Below, piece by piece: positions 62,959-64,000 of a stretch of 64,000 nucleotides of DNA (within the stretch, counting starts at the first letter, position 1; each line of letters begins with the position of its first letter). Source of the DNA: Synechococcus sp. CS-1329 (GTDB lineage Bacteria; Cyanobacteriota; Cyanobacteriia; PCC-6307; Cyanobiaceae); assembly GCF_025128055.1 (NCBI RefSeq), contig NZ_JAHLYS010000033.1, positions 62,001-126,000 of the forward strand, written 5' to 3'. The notes under the pieces are model-generated. The model saw only the letters and a program-made list of their open reading frames with translations, did not search any database and was not told where the DNA came from. A program made the translations under genes and the position numbers.

Positions 62959-64000
62959 GTGCCCCTGCCACCGCCCCGGCCCCATCAGGTCCTCACGGCA
63001 TCGGCTTCCCTGCGGCAACTGCTCGACAGCCTCAGCCGGGAGCAGCGGCGCAACCAGGAGTTGCTGGCCTCCCTGGGCTTCGCCCTGCGCAGCTTCACCA
63101 ACCTGAACCGCTTTCTGGAGCTGGTTCCCCTGGTCTCCTCCCGGCTGGTGGGCGCTGAGGCCAGCTTGCTGGTGGTCTTCCACCCCGATGGCCGCCTCTG
63201 GCTGGAGCACACCCAGGCCAGCCCCGCGGCCCGCAGCGCTGAACTGGTGCGGCTGCTGGCGGAGCTGGATCTGCCCGCCGGTCTGGTTGAGGAGGAGGAG
63301 GTCTCCCGGCTGGATCTGCAGGTGCGCCGGCTGCTGGGGGAGGCGGAGCTGTTTGGCACCTCCGTGGTGGCCCGCAACCGGGCGCGTGGACGCCTCTATG
63401 TCTTTGGCAGCAGCGAAGGGCTGAGCTGGAGCGATGTCCACCGCCGCCACGTGCAGCTGGTGGCCGACCTCACGGGGGTGGCGATCGAAACCGAGCAGCT
63501 GCAGGACGACCGCCGCCGCCATGAACGCCTCGATCGCCAGCTCAACACCGGCGCTGAGATCCAGGCCCAGCTGCTGCCCGATCAGTGTCCGGTGATCGAG
63601 GGGGTGGAGCTGGCCGCCCGCTGCCGACCGGCCTTTGAGGTGGGGGGCGACTACTACGACTTCATTCCGACCCGGCCCCAACTCACGGGTCGTCGCCGCG
63701 AAACCTCCCGCTGGGCCCTGGTGATGGGTGATGTCATGGGCAAGGGGGTGCCCGCCGGTCTGCTGATGACCCTGTTGAGGGGGATGCTGCGGGCCGAGGT
63801 GCTCAGCGGCCATGCTCCCGACCGGATCCTGCACGACCTCAACGAACTGGCCCAGGAGGACCTGGCCCAGTCGCACCGTTTCGTCACCCTGTTCTATTCC
63901 GACTTCGACCCCCGCAGCCGCCTGCTGCGCTACGCCAACGCCGCTCACAATCCACCCCTGCTCTGGCGGCATCAGGGCCATGGGGTGGAGCGGCTCGATG
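62959..64000 (+). CDS. RsbU-type PP2C serine phosphatase with GAF-like domain (cut by window edge)
   Basis: At least 347 residues, continuing past the window. Residues 1-35 are a polar leader (LRQLLDSLSREQRRNQELLA). A GAF-like sensory domain spans about 45-190 (ASLLVVFHPDGRLWLEH, RLYVFGSSEGLSWSDVHR, LVADLTGVAIETEQLQ). A helical linker DRQLNTGAEIQAQLLPDQCP leads to the SpoIIE/PP2C phosphatase domain, with metal-site aspartates in VGGDYYDFIP and MGDVMGKGVPAGLLMTLLRG. RsbU-type enzymes dephosphorylate anti-sigma antagonists. The GTG 62959 is the first start after the ftsY stop that precedes the conserved part. Confidence 0.9.
   Translation, partial: MPLPPPRPHQVLTASASLRQLLDSLSREQRRNQELLASLGFALRSFTNLNRFLELVPLVSSRLVGAEASLLVVFHPDGRLWLEHTQASPAARSAELVRLLAELDLPAGLVEEEEVSRLDLQVRRLLGEAELFGTSVVARNRARGRLYVFGSSEGLSWSDVHRRHVQLVADLTGVAIETEQLQDDRRRHERLDRQLNTGAEIQAQLLPDQCPVIEGVELAARCRPAFEVGGDYYDFIPTRPQLTGRRRETSRWALVMGDVMGKGVPAGLLMTLLRGMLRAEVLSGHAPDRILHDLNELAQEDLAQSHRFVTLFYSDFDPRSRLLRYANAAHNPPLLWRHQGHGVERLD

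Overview
The window is one contiguous piece of a GC-rich picocyanobacterial chromosome, most like a Cyanobium or subcluster 5.2 Synechococcus. The evidence is a photosystem II PsbQ lipoprotein, cyanobacteria-restricted families (DUF1400, DUF3134, Tic20-like, HpsJ-like), frequent GTG and TTG starts, very high third-position GC, and the gene order thrC | origin | dnaN - PRC-barrel gene - purL - purF - topoisomerase A - TPR - queG - HpsJ-like - DUF502 - nusB - ftsY - PP2C phosphatase. As I recall, that order surrounds position 1 of Prochlorococcus and marine Synechococcus genomes. No tRNA, rRNA, IS element, prophage gene or CRISPR array was seen. Coding density is very high and only one gap exceeds 300 bases.

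Layout. 1-2155: a truncated moaC, a secreted DM13 protein, and a divergent ECF sigma/anti-sigma pair with a strong inverted repeat between them. 2178-9407: an arsenic locus, with ArsS, a VTT-domain/disulfide-reductase fusion and ArsM on the plus strand facing an overlapping trio on the minus strand (GT2, membrane glycosyltransferase, DUF547). 9488-16343: MFS exporter, polyphosphate kinase, a group 2 sigma factor behind a GTA-N8-TAC (NtcA-type) site, a polyprenol-kinase-like protein, a small unknown protein and DAHP synthase. 16474-24913: aconitase B, a CLC protein whose gating glutamate is replaced by serine, a lipoprotein behind a second NtcA-type site, a B12-type radical SAM protein, an O-antigen-ligase-like protein and PurU. 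25029-31777: PsbQ, an amino-acid-oxidase-like flavoprotein, PstS with a candidate Pho box, DnaK, AroE, Tic20-like and ribosomal protein S6. 31850-48383: ArgG, MraY, PurT, an LCP protein, a DUF1400 hydrolase, UvrA, RecN, an ABC1 kinase, a DUF1400-only protein and ThrC, with several small conserved proteins.

48384-48845 is the only large non-coding gap. It holds the thrC terminator and then a cluster of DnaA-box-like TTTTCC motifs beside a T-rich stretch, directly upstream of dnaN; I read it as the probable chromosomal origin. The rest of the window is the origin-proximal housekeeping block and ends inside an RsbU-type phosphatase gene.

Themes that connect genes: nutrient control (two NtcA-type sites, a Pho box before pstS, ppk1); purine synthesis using formate (purU, purT, purL, purF); cell envelope (mraY, LCP protein, O-antigen-ligase-like protein, glycosyltransferases); and DNA maintenance (uvrA, recN, dnaN, topoisomerase A). 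The most system-like accessory region is the arsenosugar and possible arsenolipid locus.
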